A stretch of 64,000 nt of DNA from Candidatus Ferrigenium bremense (GTDB taxonomy: Bacteria > Pseudomonadota > Gammaproteobacteria > Burkholderiales > Gallionellaceae): the NCBI GenBank assembly GCA_019449635.1, contig JAGRPI010000004.1, positions 124,001-188,000 of the forward strand, read 5' to 3'. Positions 37,279 through 47,351 of this stretch are shown piece by piece. The notes below the pieces were generated by a model. It was not told where the DNA came from and did not search any database. It was given only the letters and a program-made list of their open reading frames with translations. The translations under genes were made by a program, and so were the position numbers. Each line of letters starts with the position of its first letter. The first letter of the stretch is position 1.

Positions 37279-37827
37279 ATGCGCAAATTCTTCCGTCGCT
37301 TCCTGCCGCACCACGAAACGGTGAAAAGCCATCGCTGGCTCAAGCCGTTCGGCGGATTGTTGCATCATCCCAACCTGTGGCATCTGCATCGCCGTTCGGT
37401 GGCAGGCGGGGTGGCGATCGGCCTGTTTTGCGGCCTGATCCCCGGGCCGTTGCAGATGATTTCCGCCGCACTGCTGGCGGTGCTGTTGCGTGTCAACTTG
37501 CCGGTGGCGGCATTCACCACGCTTTATACCAACCCGTTGACCATCGTGCCGCTGTATGTACTGGCCTATGAGATCGGCGCATGGGTGAGCGGCACGCACA
37601 ACGGTGCGCCGATAGCGCAACTGTCATTTTCTGAACTGCATTGGCATGACTGGCTAAGCGAGTTGTGGGGCTGGCTGACGATGCTCGGCAAACCGTTCCT
37701 GATCGGTTTGCCGCTGCTCGCCTTTGGCTTGGCGATCGCTGGATATTTCGCAGTGCGCGTGGCGTGGCGCGTGGCTGTAATATGGAAGTGGCGCGCCAGA
37801 AAGCAGCGGCGGATGCACAGAGAGTAG
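37279..37827 (+). CDS. DUF2062 family membrane protein
   Basis: The 182-aa protein matches the DUF2062 pattern: a basic start (MRKFFRRFLPHHETVKSHRW), LWHLHRRSVAGGVAIGLFCGLIPGPLQM, a hydrophobic stretch, TTLYTNPLTIVPLYVLAYEIG, and a further helix near the C-terminus ending in a basic tail. The family is widespread in proteobacteria and of unknown function. It reads away from the CDF gene and towards the pyruvate-kinase-like gene 46 bp downstream. Confidence 0.85.
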   Translation: MRKFFRRFLPHHETVKSHRWLKPFGGLLHHPNLWHLHRRSVAGGVAIGLFCGLIPGPLQMISAALLAVLLRVNLPVAAFTTLYTNPLTIVPLYVLAYEIGAWVSGTHNGAPIAQLSFSELHWHDWLSELWGWLTMLGKPFLIGLPLLAFGLAIAGYFAVRVAWRVAVIWKWRARKQRRMHRE

Positions 37828-37873
37828 CGTTTCGGGATATACAAGGCGATACTTGGTTGCGAGAGGCATAGAT

Positions 37874-39751
37874 ATGGCTTACACAAGAGCGACATTCGAT
37901 TTGCAGGAACTGCTGGAAGAGGTGCAGACGCTGCGCGCCGCGGTGGAAGAAACCCAGCAGGACTTGCTGCGCAAGTGGCGACCGCATCTGAAAAACCGCA
38001 CCTTCATTCCCAGCGCGACCAATCTGGCCGCGTATGTCGGCCTGCGCCGCCATGACCTGCGCGCCTTGCAGCAACAGCTCGCCGCGCTCGGTCTGTCATC
38101 GTTGGGGCGTTGCGAGGCGCATGTTCTGCTGACGCTGGATTCGGTGATCCATGTGCTGCAGCACATGGTCGGCGATGTGTCCCCGGCGCGGCATATTCCC
38201 GATTCGGCGCGCGCCATCGGGCGCGACCAGGCATTGTTGAAACGGCACACCAGCCTGTTGCTGGGCGATGCGCCGCAGAAACGCTGGACGCGCTTCATGG
38301 TGACGCTGCCGAGCGAGGCAGCCGCGGAATACCTGTATGTGCGCGACCTGCTGGTGCGCGGCATGGATTGCGCGCGCATCAACTGCGCCCACGATAACGA
38401 TGCGGCGTGGCGCAGCATGGCCGCGCATGTGCGCCGCGCGGGACAGGAAACCGGGCGGCCGTGCAAGATCCTGATGGACCTGGCCGGGCCCAAGATGCGC
38501 ACGGCATTCATGACTACCGGTCCGGCCGTGCTGCACCTCGGGGTCAAACGCGACGAACGCGGACGGATGGTGCAGCCCGGCCAGGTGATCCTCGATGCGT
38601 CCGGCGCACCCGGCTGCGGTGCGGCGGTCAACAAGATCGGCCAGCGCGTCCCGGCGCGTTTGAGCGTTCCTGCCGCGTGGCTGGACAGAGTCAAGGCGGG
38701 CGACAGCATCCTGTTCGAGGATCTGCGCAAGCGCGAGCGCCGCCTGCGGGTTGCGCAGCGGCTGTCGCCCATCGAAGTGCTGGCTGTCTGCGAGGCGGGC
38801 GCGTATATCGGCATCGGCACGACCTTGCAGCATCAATCCAAACGCAACAAGGGCGCCGCTGCCGCTGCAGCGAGCGGTGATTTCATCCCGCAGGCGGCGA
38901 AGATACGCGTGTTCCAGGATGACCTGTTGCTGTTGACGCGCGAGGACAACGCGGGCAAGCCGGAAAAGCGCGATGCCGCCGGCAAGGTGGTCAGGGCGGC
39001 GCACATCGCGTGCAGCGAGCCCGGGGTGTTCGATTTTCTCAAGGTCGGACACAAGGTGTGGATCGACGATGGGCGCATCGGCGCGTTCATCGAAAAGCTG
39101 GACAAGCAGGGCGCATGGCTGCGCATCACGCGTGCGCGCCAGCAGGGCGAGATCATCGGTGCGGAGAAAGGGCTCAATTTCCCCGACAGCAGGATCGTGC
39201 TGCCGATCCTGAATGACGACGACCTGAACGCGCTGGATTGCGCCGTGGAGATCGCCGATATCGTCGGGCTTTCCTTCGTGCAAAGCGCGGAGGACATGGA
39301 TAAACTGAGCACCGAACTGCAGGCGCGCGGTAAACTGGACATGGGCATCGTCGCCAAGATCGAAACGCCCGCCGGAGTAAGAAACCTGCCGGAGATCATC
39401 GCTCACGGCGCCGGGCGGCATCCGTTCGGCGTGATGATCGCGCGCGGCGACCTCGCGGTGGAGATCGGCTACGACCGGCTCGCGGAGATCCAGGAAGAGA
39501 TCCTGTGGCTTTGCGAAGCGGCGCATGTGCCGGTGATCTGGGCGACGCAGGTGCTGGAGAGCATGGTCAAACAGGACATCCCGTCGCGCGCCGAGATCAC
39601 CGATGCCGCGATGGCTGAGCGCGCCGAGTGCGTGATGCTCAACAAGGGGCCGTATCTCTTTAACGCACTGGATATACTGGACAGCGTGGTGAGCCGCATG
39701 CAGCATCATCAACTGAAAAAGACCGCGCAGTTCCGCGCGCTGCATTGGTGA
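37874..39751 (+). CDS. Pyruvate-kinase-like protein with N-terminal extension
   Basis: Pyruvate kinase motifs are clear in the second half: KILMDLAGPKMRT, GLSFVQSAEDM, VAKIETPAGVRNLPEI, MIARGDLAVEIG, and WATQVLESMVKQDIPSRAE. At 625 aa it is much longer than usual (about 470). It has an extra N-terminal helical domain of about 140 residues, a long B-domain (about residues 230-400), and no C-terminal regulatory domain; it ends soon after the barrel. I used ATG 37874 in place of the TTG at 37853. It may be a normal enzyme with altered regulation or a paralogue with another substrate. Confidence 0.82.
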   Translation: MAYTRATFDLQELLEEVQTLRAAVEETQQDLLRKWRPHLKNRTFIPSATNLAAYVGLRRHDLRALQQQLAALGLSSLGRCEAHVLLTLDSVIHVLQHMVGDVSPARHIPDSARAIGRDQALLKRHTSLLLGDAPQKRWTRFMVTLPSEAAAEYLYVRDLLVRGMDCARINCAHDNDAAWRSMAAHVRRAGQETGRPCKILMDLAGPKMRTAFMTTGPAVLHLGVKRDERGRMVQPGQVILDASGAPGCGAAVNKIGQRVPARLSVPAAWLDRVKAGDSILFEDLRKRERRLRVAQRLSPIEVLAVCEAGAYIGIGTTLQHQSKRNKGAAAAAASGDFIPQAAKIRVFQDDLLLLTREDNAGKPEKRDAAGKVVRAAHIACSEPGVFDFLKVGHKVWIDDGRIGAFIEKLDKQGAWLRITRARQQGEIIGAEKGLNFPDSRIVLPILNDDDLNALDCAVEIADIVGLSFVQSAEDMDKLSTELQARGKLDMGIVAKIETPAGVRNLPEIIAHGAGRHPFGVMIARGDLAVEIGYDRLAEIQEEILWLCEAAHVPVIWATQVLESMVKQDIPSRAEITDAAMAERAECVMLNKGPYLFNALDILDSVVSRMQHHQLKKTAQFRALHW

Positions 39752-39777
39752 TATAGTTGTTACGAAGGGGGGGTGTT

Positions 39778-40140
39778 ATGGGTCTGATCGAAAAAATACT
39801 GGGTCCGAAATCAAAGTACGACAAGAGCCTGCCCTATACCTATGAAGCCAGGGTGCGCCTGTTCGAAGGGAGCGAGGAATACAATTCCTACTTGGCTGAC
39901 ACGATCTGCGGCCTGGTGGAATACCTGCACCAGAAGGGTATAAAACCCGACGAGGTGCAGATCGTCGAGGTTTACCAGGATCAGGAATTCCCGATAGACT
40001 CGAAGCGTTTCACCACGCCCGACCAGCAGTGGCTCTTCAAGCCGTACATCTGCCGCGCGTTCGAGGATCATTACAAGGGGCACATCCAGGCCGACTCCTG
40101 TTCGTTCAACGACCGGGATCGCAAAGGCAGCGGCCCTTGA
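39778..40140 (+). CDS. Small hypothetical protein
   Basis: I do not recognise this 120-aa protein. It is soluble, acidic and aromatic, without signal or membrane segment (RVRLFEGSEEYNSYLADTIC, PDEVQIVEVYQDQEFPID, ICRAFEDHYKGHI). ATG 39778 has a GAAGGGGGGG ribosome site. It follows the pyruvate-kinase-like gene by 26 bp and may be co-transcribed. Base use matches its neighbours, so I take it as a real gene. Confidence 0.7.
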   Translation: MGLIEKILGPKSKYDKSLPYTYEARVRLFEGSEEYNSYLADTICGLVEYLHQKGIKPDEVQIVEVYQDQEFPIDSKRFTTPDQQWLFKPYICRAFEDHYKGHIQADSCSFNDRDRKGSGP

Positions 40141-40210
40141 AGGGCACAGGTACGGGATCGCCTTGAAGTATTACTCTGAACCCCATTCAACCTTTGCATT
40201 CCGGCGCCCC

Positions 40211-40756
40211 ATGGACATGGATACTCAAAATAATTATCTGGTGATCACCGCTTCAGGAGAAGACAAGATCGGTCTCGTCGACCGGCTTTCGAGCAAGATC
40301 GCCGAGAGCGGATGCAATATCGAAGAAAGCCGCATGGCCGTGCTGGGCGGGCAGTTCGCCCTGATCATGCTGCTTTCCGGGCCATGGCACGCGCTTTCCA
40401 AGCTCGAGGGGCAAATGGGGCTGCTGGGCGATCAACTGGGGCTCACCATCATCCACAAACGGACCCAGAAACGGGAACGCGCGCAAGCGGTGGTTCCCTA
40501 TAGCGTGGAAGTGGTGGCCATGGACCATCCCGGCATCGTGCGCAATCTGTCTGCATTCTTTTCCAGGAACGGCATCAACATCGAGGAACTCCAGACCGAC
40601 ACCTACCCGGCGCCGCACACCGGCACGACCATGTTCTCCGTCAGGATGACGGTGGGCATCCATGCCGATGTCCACATTTCCACCTTGCGCGGGAATTTCC
40701 TCGATTACTGCGACGACCTGAATCTGGACGCGACTTTCGAGCCCGCACGGGTGTGA
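40211..40756 (+). CDS. ACT-domain regulator similar to glycine cleavage repressor GcvR
   Basis: The 181-aa protein is made of two ACT domains: one at about residues 8-80 (YLVITASGEDKIGLVDRLSS, CNIEESRMAVLGGQFALIML) and one at about 100-175 (YSVEVVAMDHPGIVRNLSAF, NIEELQTDTYPAPHTG). GcvR proteins bind glycine and block the activator GcvA. No gcvA or gcv gene is nearby, so a general amino-acid sensor role is possible. I used ATG 40211 over a TTG at 40163. Confidence 0.82.
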   Translation: MDMDTQNNYLVITASGEDKIGLVDRLSSKIAESGCNIEESRMAVLGGQFALIMLLSGPWHALSKLEGQMGLLGDQLGLTIIHKRTQKRERAQAVVPYSVEVVAMDHPGIVRNLSAFFSRNGINIEELQTDTYPAPHTGTTMFSVRMTVGIHADVHISTLRGNFLDYCDDLNLDATFEPARV

Positions 40757-40887
40757 TGTCCGGTCAGGCACGCTGAGCCTCAGGAAAAGCCGCAATTCTG
40801 TGCCCCTGCCGACTCTTCCGGGGAGGTGTAAACTCTTCTTCGAATCGTTTCGGTCAGCAGTATTGTTGTTCCAGACAGGAGGGCAAT

Positions 40888-42090
40888 ATGAAACACGTTT
40901 ACGATTATGCGATTGTGGGCGGGGGGCTGGCGGGTGCATCGGCTATTGAGGGCATACGCGAGCTGGATGCGGCGGGGAAGGTACTGCTGGTCAGCGAGGA
41001 AAATCACTTGCCCTATGACCGTCCGCCATTATCCAAGAAGCTGTGGTTCGGCAATAAGAAGGTGGAGGACATCTTCCTCCATGACCGCACGTTCTACGAC
41101 CAGCATGCCGTTACTCTGGCGCTCGGTGCAAAGGCGGCGCGGCTCGATCCCGATGCAAGGACGCTGACCACCACCCAGGGCGAGACTTACGGCTACGGCA
41201 AGCTGCTGCTGGCGACGGGCTGCAAGCCGCGGACGCTGACCATCCCCGGCGGCGATCTCGACGGCATCTGCTATTTCCGCAACCTCGACGATTATCTGCG
41301 CACCTGGAAAGTGGCCGCGGAGGGCAAGTCCGCAGTGGTGATCGGCGGCGGCTTCATCGGTTCCGAGCTGGCCGCCGCGCTGAACATCTGCAAGCTGCAT
41401 GTCACCATGATCTTCCCCGGCGCGCTGCTGTGCGACCGCGTGCTTCCGGACTACCTGGGGCGGGCCGTACAGCAGCGTTTCATCGAGAAGGGCGTCAGGA
41501 TACTGGCGTCGGACAAGCCCGTTTCTTTCAGCAGGAATGGCGGCAAATTCATCACCCGCACCGAGAAGGGCGAGGCGGTCGAATCGGATATCGTGATCGT
41601 CGGCGTGGGCGTCATCCCGGAGATGGAGCTGGCGAAGAGCGGCGGCCTGGAGGTGGGCAACGGCATCGTGGTGAATGAATATCTCCAGACCTCCCGTCCG
41701 GAGATCTATGCCGCCGGCGACAATGCCTTCTTCCCTTACCGGGCGCTGGGGCAGCCGATGCGCATCGAGCACTGGGATCATGCCCTCAACCAGGGGAAGT
41801 GGGCGGGGCGCAACATGGCAGGTGCGCATGAGCCTTTTACCCATCAGCCGTATTTCTTCTCGGACCTGTTCGAGCTCGGCTACGAGGCGACCGGCGAGGT
41901 CGATTCGCGGCTGGAGACCTTTGCGGACTGGCAGAAGGAAAACGACACCGGGGTCATCTACTATCTGCGCGAGGGCAAGGTCAGGGGCGTGATGATGTGC
42001 AACGTGTGGGACAAGGTCGAGGCGGCGCGCGAACTGATCCGTAAAGGAGAGATGATGTCGCCCGATAAACTGCGCGGCCTGATCCGCTAG
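40888..42090 (+). CDS. FAD-dependent NAD(P)H oxidoreductase, ferredoxin/rubredoxin reductase type
   Basis: The 400-aa flavoprotein has an FAD motif at the start (DYAIVGGGLAGASAIEGI) and a second dinucleotide motif (AVVIGGGFIGSELAAAL). The late FAD-binding segment is IYAAGDNAFFPY. The pattern is that of AIF-like and oxygenase-type ferredoxin reductases. A GACAGGAGGGCAAT ribosome site precedes the ATG. No partner ferredoxin gene is adjacent. It is 42 bp before folB and may be transcribed with it. Confidence 0.85.
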   Translation: MKHVYDYAIVGGGLAGASAIEGIRELDAAGKVLLVSEENHLPYDRPPLSKKLWFGNKKVEDIFLHDRTFYDQHAVTLALGAKAARLDPDARTLTTTQGETYGYGKLLLATGCKPRTLTIPGGDLDGICYFRNLDDYLRTWKVAAEGKSAVVIGGGFIGSELAAALNICKLHVTMIFPGALLCDRVLPDYLGRAVQQRFIEKGVRILASDKPVSFSRNGGKFITRTEKGEAVESDIVIVGVGVIPEMELAKSGGLEVGNGIVVNEYLQTSRPEIYAAGDNAFFPYRALGQPMRIEHWDHALNQGKWAGRNMAGAHEPFTHQPYFFSDLFELGYEATGEVDSRLETFADWQKENDTGVIYYLREGKVRGVMMCNVWDKVEAARELIRKGEMMSPDKLRGLIR

Positions 42091-42132
42091 TCCGCGTTTC
42101 AAATAATTCAGAAAAAATCTGGAAAGGGCGTT

Positions 42133-42483
42133 ATGGACCGCATCCGTATCTCTGACCTTCTGGTCCGCTGCATTCTGGGCATCAACGAGAGCGAGCGCCA
42201 CGAAAAGCAGGATGTGGTGATCAACCTGACCCTCCACACCGATCTGCACAAGGCAGGCAAGAGCGACCGCATCGAGGATACCGTCGATTACCGCGCGCTC
42301 AAGAAACGCGTCCTCGCTATGGTGGAAGGCTCCCGATATCTATTGCTGGAGGCGCTGGCGGAAGCCGTCGCGGAATTGTGCCTCGATCAGCATGGGGTGC
42401 GGCAGGTCGACGTGTGCGTGGAAAAGCCGCATGCGCTGCGCTTTGCCAGAAGCGTGGCGGTGGAAATCACGCGGAAGCGTTGA
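42133..42483 (+). CDS. folB: Dihydroneopterin aldolase
   Basis: FolB cleaves 7,8-dihydroneopterin in folate synthesis. The 116-aa protein shows the family start MDRIRISDLLVRCILGINESE, the VDYRALKKRV segment and the catalytic-region lysine in CVEKPHALRFARSVAVEI. It is directly followed by folK (6 bp), the next enzyme. Confidence 0.94.
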   Translation: MDRIRISDLLVRCILGINESERHEKQDVVINLTLHTDLHKAGKSDRIEDTVDYRALKKRVLAMVEGSRYLLLEALAEAVAELCLDQHGVRQVDVCVEKPHALRFARSVAVEITRKR

Positions 42484-42489
42484 GAGGCC

Positions 42490-43014
42490 ATGGCGCGCGC
42501 CTTCATCGGCATCGGCTCGAACATCGAACCGGAGAGAAATGTCAGGGCCGCGGTCCGCAGCCTGGCACAACAAGCGCGCGTGGTCGGCATATCCACGGTC
42601 TACTGCACCGCTGCGCTCGACCGCCCGGAGCAGCCGCATTATTTCAACTGTGTGGTGGAGATCGAAACGGAAGCGCCACCCGCGGAAGTGAAGCACGGCA
42701 TATTGCGCCCCATCGAGAACGGCCTCGGGCGCAAGCGCAGCGGGGACAAACATGCGCCACGGACGATCGACCTCGATCTGATCCTTTACGGCGACCTGGC
42801 GATGGATGCAGAAGATATCAGACTGCCCGACCCGGAAATCCTGGAACGCCCGTTTCTTGCCATCCCGCTCTTCGAACTGGCGCCCGACCTGGTGCTGGCA
42901 GGATATGACTTGCCGATCGGCGAAATTGCGGCAAGGCTGCCGCAAGACGGAATGAGGGCGCTGGAGGATTACACCAGGCTGCTGAGAGAAGAAGCGGGCC
43001 GTGTTCGGTGCTAA
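42490..43014 (+). CDS. folK: 2-amino-4-hydroxy-6-hydroxymethyldihydropteridine pyrophosphokinase
   Basis: FolK transfers pyrophosphate to the pterin, preparing it for joining to p-aminobenzoate. The 174-aa protein has FIGIGSNIEPERNVRAA, VEIETEAPPAEVKHGIL and the signature APRTIDLDLILYGD. Its proximity to folB supports a folate pair. Confidence 0.95.
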   Translation: MARAFIGIGSNIEPERNVRAAVRSLAQQARVVGISTVYCTAALDRPEQPHYFNCVVEIETEAPPAEVKHGILRPIENGLGRKRSGDKHAPRTIDLDLILYGDLAMDAEDIRLPDPEILERPFLAIPLFELAPDLVLAGYDLPIGEIAARLPQDGMRALEDYTRLLREEAGRVRC

Positions 43015-43060
43015 AAGTCGTAACATGAGGGAAATATTTCACTCGTTGCGGAGGTGATCC

Positions 43061-44434
43061 ATGCGTGTCGCAATCATCGGTTCCGGGCCTGCCGGCTTTT
43101 ACGCCGCGGAGGCATTGCTCAGGCGCACGGATACGGTCGTCCATGTAGACATGTTCGACCGTCTGCCCACCCCGTACGGTCTGGTGCGCGGTGGCGTCGC
43201 GCCGGACCACCAGAGCATCAAGACCGTCACCCGCGTTTACGAAAAGACCGCCGCGCGCCCCACGTTCAGGTTCCTGGGCAACGTGTGTCTCGGGCGCGAC
43301 GTGACGGTGGAGGAGCTGCGCCGCCACTACCACCAGATCGTCTACGCGGTGGGCAACGAGGACGACCGTCGCCTCGGCATCCCGGGAGAAGGCATCGCGC
43401 GCTGCACGCCGGTGGCAGTGTTCATCGGCTGGTACAACGGGCATCCCGACTACCGCCATGCAAGGATCGACCTGTCGGTGTCCCGCGTCGCGGTGGTGGG
43501 CAACGGCAACACCGCCATCGACGCCGCCCGGATCCTGCTGCGCACTCCCGCCGAACTCGAAAAGACCGACGTAGCCGCACACGCGCTGGAGGCTCTGCGC
43601 AACAGCCGGGTGCGCGAGGTGTTCATCCTCGGGCGGCGCGGGCCGGAACAGGCCGCGTTCACGCCGCCCGAACTCAAGGAATTCGGCGAGATGGAAGATG
43701 TCGACCCGATCGTCGCCCCGGAAGAGCTGGCGGGCTGCGTCATTCCGGAAACCGCGGGCGGTTCGCAGCAGGAGAAGAACCTGAAGATACTCCAGTCCTT
43801 CGCCGCACGGCAGCCCGGTGCGAAAGCCCAGTTTAGCGAAAAAACAAAGAAACTCCACCTGCGCTTCCTCGTCTCGCCGACCGAGATAATGGCCGACGCT
43901 GCCGGCAAGGTGGCCGGCCTGGTGCTCGAGAAGAACCGCCTCGAGGTCCAGCCGGACGGCTCGCTCAGCGCACGCGGCACCGGAGAGACCGAAGTGCTCG
44001 ATGTCGGGATGGTGCTGACCGCGATCGGTTTTGCCGCCAAGCGGATCGCCGGTGTCCCCTACGACGAGACAGCGCGGGTCATCGCCAACGAAGACGGGCG
44101 GGTCGTCGACCCCGTCAGCCGCAGCGTGATCGCCAACGAATACGTGGTCGGCTGGGCGCGTAGCGGGCCGCAGGGGCTCATCGGGGCACACAAGGGCGCA
44201 TCCGCCCACGTGGTCGAGCACATGATGGCCGACGGCGCGGGACTCGCGGCGCGTGAGCTGCCGGACCACAAGGCCATCGATTCCCTGTTGCGCCAGCGCG
44301 GTGTGCAGATCGTCTCCTTCGACGACTGGAAGCGGCTCGATGACGTGGAGGTGGCGCGCGGCGAACGGCGCGGTGCGCCGCGCGACAAGATAGCCGACGT
44401 CGAGGCGATGCTCGAGGTGCTCGCCCAGCGTTGA
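43061..44434 (+). CDS. Ferredoxin-NADP+ reductase, adrenodoxin-reductase (FprA) type
   Basis: The 457-aa flavoprotein has the FAD motif VAIIGSGPAGFYAAEALL, the adrenodoxin reductase hallmark FDRLPTPYGLVRGGVAPDH, the NADP motif VAVVGNGNTAIDAARIL, and GWARSGPQGLIGAHK near the C-terminus. It would exchange electrons between NADPH and ferredoxin. It is the second reductase within 4 kb (compare 40888-42090). An AGGTG ribosome site precedes the ATG. Confidence 0.92.
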   Translation: MRVAIIGSGPAGFYAAEALLRRTDTVVHVDMFDRLPTPYGLVRGGVAPDHQSIKTVTRVYEKTAARPTFRFLGNVCLGRDVTVEELRRHYHQIVYAVGNEDDRRLGIPGEGIARCTPVAVFIGWYNGHPDYRHARIDLSVSRVAVVGNGNTAIDAARILLRTPAELEKTDVAAHALEALRNSRVREVFILGRRGPEQAAFTPPELKEFGEMEDVDPIVAPEELAGCVIPETAGGSQQEKNLKILQSFAARQPGAKAQFSEKTKKLHLRFLVSPTEIMADAAGKVAGLVLEKNRLEVQPDGSLSARGTGETEVLDVGMVLTAIGFAAKRIAGVPYDETARVIANEDGRVVDPVSRSVIANEYVVGWARSGPQGLIGAHKGASAHVVEHMMADGAGLAARELPDHKAIDSLLRQRGVQIVSFDDWKRLDDVEVARGERRGAPRDKIADVEAMLEVLAQR

Positions 44435-44735
44435 GCCGTGGCAGTCGACGCCCGGATAGGCAAGCTGCCGGTCTTGCAGGCGCTTCGACAAAAGCAGATG
44501 CGTAGAAAATTGACAGTATCACCACTGTGCGGGGCTATCCTTGCCACGCACTTGGTGTATCCTTTCACATGAGCACATGCATCCAATGATGGAGCCACTC
44601 GTGGCAACCCACCTTGGACGGTCTGCTGGAGCTTCTGGCGGAGGAGTGGCTCGCGCTCTCCGAGCCGGTGGAATGTGAACAGAAAAAGAAACGATGAACT
44701 GCCGGTAGTGCGGTTCGAATATCAAGGAGAAATTT
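44435..44735. other. Gene-free stretch upstream of hpf
   Basis: About 300 bp without a credible gene. It holds TGGCAACCCACCTTGG near 44600, which faintly recalls a sigma-54 site but with wrong spacing, and a GGCTCGCGCTCTCCGAGCC stem near 44651. The hpf promoter is presumably here but not clear. Confidence 0.4.
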
Positions 44736-45092
44736 ATGCAGACCCCATTGCAAATCACCATTCGTGATGTTGACCAATCAGAGGCGCTGGAAGCGCGTAT
44801 CCGCAGCAAGGTGGAGAAACTCGAAGAGTTTTTCAAACATATCACGTCCTGCCGTGTGGTGGTCGAGGTACCGCACAAGCACCATCATCAGGGCAAGCAG
44901 TTCAATGTGCGCATCGACATCGGCGTGCCGGGCAGCGAGATCGTGGTTAACCGCGACCATGCCGAAGATGTCTATGTGGCTTTGCGCGATGCCTTCGAAG
45001 CAAGCAAACGCCAGCTTGAGGACTACGCGCGCAAGATCCGCGGCGACATCAAGAAGCACGAGCCGAGGCGCGCTAACGAAAGCGAAGGTTAA
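44736..45092 (+). CDS. hpf: Ribosome hibernation promoting factor (HPF/YfiA family)
   Basis: HPF binds the decoding region of resting ribosomes and blocks translation. The 118-aa protein has the S30AE pattern: LQITIRDVDQSEALEARIRS, KVEKLEEFF, the beta strand FNVRIDIGVPGSEIVV and VYVALRDAFEASKRQLEDYA. It lacks the long C-terminal domain of long HPF, so it is of the short type. In many proteobacteria this gene is near rpoN; here it is convergent with lolD. Confidence 0.9.
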   Translation: MQTPLQITIRDVDQSEALEARIRSKVEKLEEFFKHITSCRVVVEVPHKHHHQGKQFNVRIDIGVPGSEIVVNRDHAEDVYVALRDAFEASKRQLEDYARKIRGDIKKHEPRRANESEG

Positions 45093-45156
45093 ACGCCGGG
45101 CAAGAGTCCCTTCAGCGGATTCCATGCCCCGCGCGCCGGGGCTGAGCGGTTTCCGC

Positions 45157-45831
<675 letters not shown>

Positions 45832-45864
45832 AAAACATTCCTATAAATCGTAGCGGGGTTGCCC

Positions 45865-46065
45865 TGACACGGTGTTGCGAAGCATCCGGTGCGGGAGGGG
45901 CAACTGGCGGCTGTTCCCGCAATCGGCTGGCTTTGCCAGTAACGTGTCACAGCCGCCGCTTCGAGAGCAAGGCGCACGGAACGCAGCGAACGAGACACAC
46001 CGAAGGGGTAGGCGAGGAGCGAGTACCGCGCAACGCCGCTATCGAATCGCGCAGTAGATTTATTC
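45865..46065. repeat. Family-3 repeat followed by a family-4 repeat, between lolC/E and lolD
   Basis: The family-3 part (45865-45975) reads GACACGGTGTTGCGAAGCAT ... CCGCAATCGGCTGGCTTTGC then CAGTAACGTGTCAC. The family-4 part continues with GGCGCACGGAACGCAG and ACCGCGCAACGCCGCTATCG. The family-3 copy is the uninterrupted counterpart of the one hit by copy F at 47433. Confidence 0.85.
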
Positions 46066-47304
46066 ATAGCGCAGCGCCTCCGCCGGTTGGGTCTGCGAGG
46101 CCCGGTAGCTCGGATAGAGCGTCGCCAGCAGGCTGATCAGGAAGGACATCGATGCGACCAGCGCGACCTCGCGATAGCGCAGATCGGACGGCAGTTCGGT
46201 GATGTAGTACACGTCCTTGGCGAGGAACTGCACGCCGAACAGGCGTTCGATGAACGGCACGACCACATCCAGGTTGAGCGCCAGCACGATACCGCCGAGG
46301 CTGCCGAGCAGTGTGCCGATGATGCCGATCACCACCCCCTGTACGATGAAGATTTTCATGATGCTGCGCGGCGATGCGCCGAGGGTGCGCAGGATGGCGA
46401 TGTCGGCCTGCTTGTCGGTGACCGCCATCACCAGCGTGGAGACGATGTTGAACGCGGCCACCGCGACGATCAGCGACAGGATGATGAACATCATCTTCTT
46501 TTCCATCTGCACCGCGCGGAAATAGTTGCTGTTCTGGTGCGTCCAGTCGTTGGCGTACAGGTCGGGCGGCAACAGCCCCTGTAGTTCACTCGCCACGCGC
46601 GGCGCAAGGTCGATGTCGTGCAGCTTCGCGCTGATGCCGCTCACCGCGTCGCCGAGCTGGAACAGCTTCTGCGCGTCGTTGAGGTGGATCAGCGCGAGGC
46701 TGTTGTCATAGGGCGCCATGCCGATCTCGAAGATGCCCGCCACGCGGAACTGCTTGAGGCGCGGCATCATGCCGGCGGGCGTGATCTGGCCCTGCGGGGC
46801 GATCAGCATGATCTTGTCGTTGACCTTCACGCCGAGCGCGCGCGCCAGATCGGAACCGATCACGATGGTGAATTCCCCGCCGCGCAGATCGTTCAATGCG
46901 CCGACCTTCATCTTGCCGGAAAGGCCGGTAATGGCGGTTTCCTGCTGCGGGTCGATGCCGCGCACCATCACGCCCTGCACGCTCTGGCCGAACGACAGCA
47001 TGCCTTGTCCGGCGACATACGGCGCGGCGGCGGCGACCTGCGGATGCTGCGCGACCTTATCAAGAACGGCCTGCCAGTCATGCAGCCGCCCGCCGTCCGC
47101 CACCACTTCCAGATGCGGCGACGCCCCCAGCATGCGCGCGCGGATCTCCTTCTGGAAACCGTTCATCACCGACAGCACCACGATCAGCGCCATCACGCCC
47201 AGCCCCATGCCCAGCATGGAGATCAGCGAGATGAACGAGATGAAATGGTTGCGCCGCTTGGCTCGGGTATAGCGCAGGCCGATGAACAGTTCGTAGGGTT
47301 GCAA
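46060..47304 (-). CDS. Lipoprotein-releasing system permease (LolC/LolE)
   Basis: This is the inner-membrane partner of LolD. About 414 aa with the family start PYELFIGLRYTRAKRRNHFISFISLISMLGM, a large periplasmic domain, three C-terminal helix regions, and the final LLATLYPSYRASQTQPAEALRYE. No good ATG lies near the expected start; the TTG at 47304, giving MQPYELFIG, fits the family best. The longer in-frame ATG at 47403 would add about 33 residues encoded by a family-3 repeat. A single permease gene suggests a homodimer, as is common in betaproteobacteria. Confidence 0.88.
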   Translation of the reverse strand: MQPYELFIGLRYTRAKRRNHFISFISLISMLGMGLGVMALIVVLSVMNGFQKEIRARMLGASPHLEVVADGGRLHDWQAVLDKVAQHPQVAAAAPYVAGQGMLSFGQSVQGVMVRGIDPQQETAITGLSGKMKVGALNDLRGGEFTIVIGSDLARALGVKVNDKIMLIAPQGQITPAGMMPRLKQFRVAGIFEIGMAPYDNSLALIHLNDAQKLFQLGDAVSGISAKLHDIDLAPRVASELQGLLPPDLYANDWTHQNSNYFRAVQMEKKMMFIILSLIVAVAAFNIVSTLVMAVTDKQADIAILRTLGASPRSIMKIFIVQGVVIGIIGTLLGSLGGIVLALNLDVVVPFIERLFGVQFLAKDVYYITELPSDLRYREVALVASMSFLISLLATLYPSYRASQTQPAEALRYE

Positions 47305-47351
47305 GATGGGGCTGTCGATGGTTGGAACGGGCGTAAGTGTGCCACAAGGCG

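Noticed and set aside
44595-44615. Possible sigma-54 promoter before hpf (TGGCAACCCACCTTGG)
   Set aside because: The GG-to-GC spacing and the TTGC half do not match the -24/-12 consensus.
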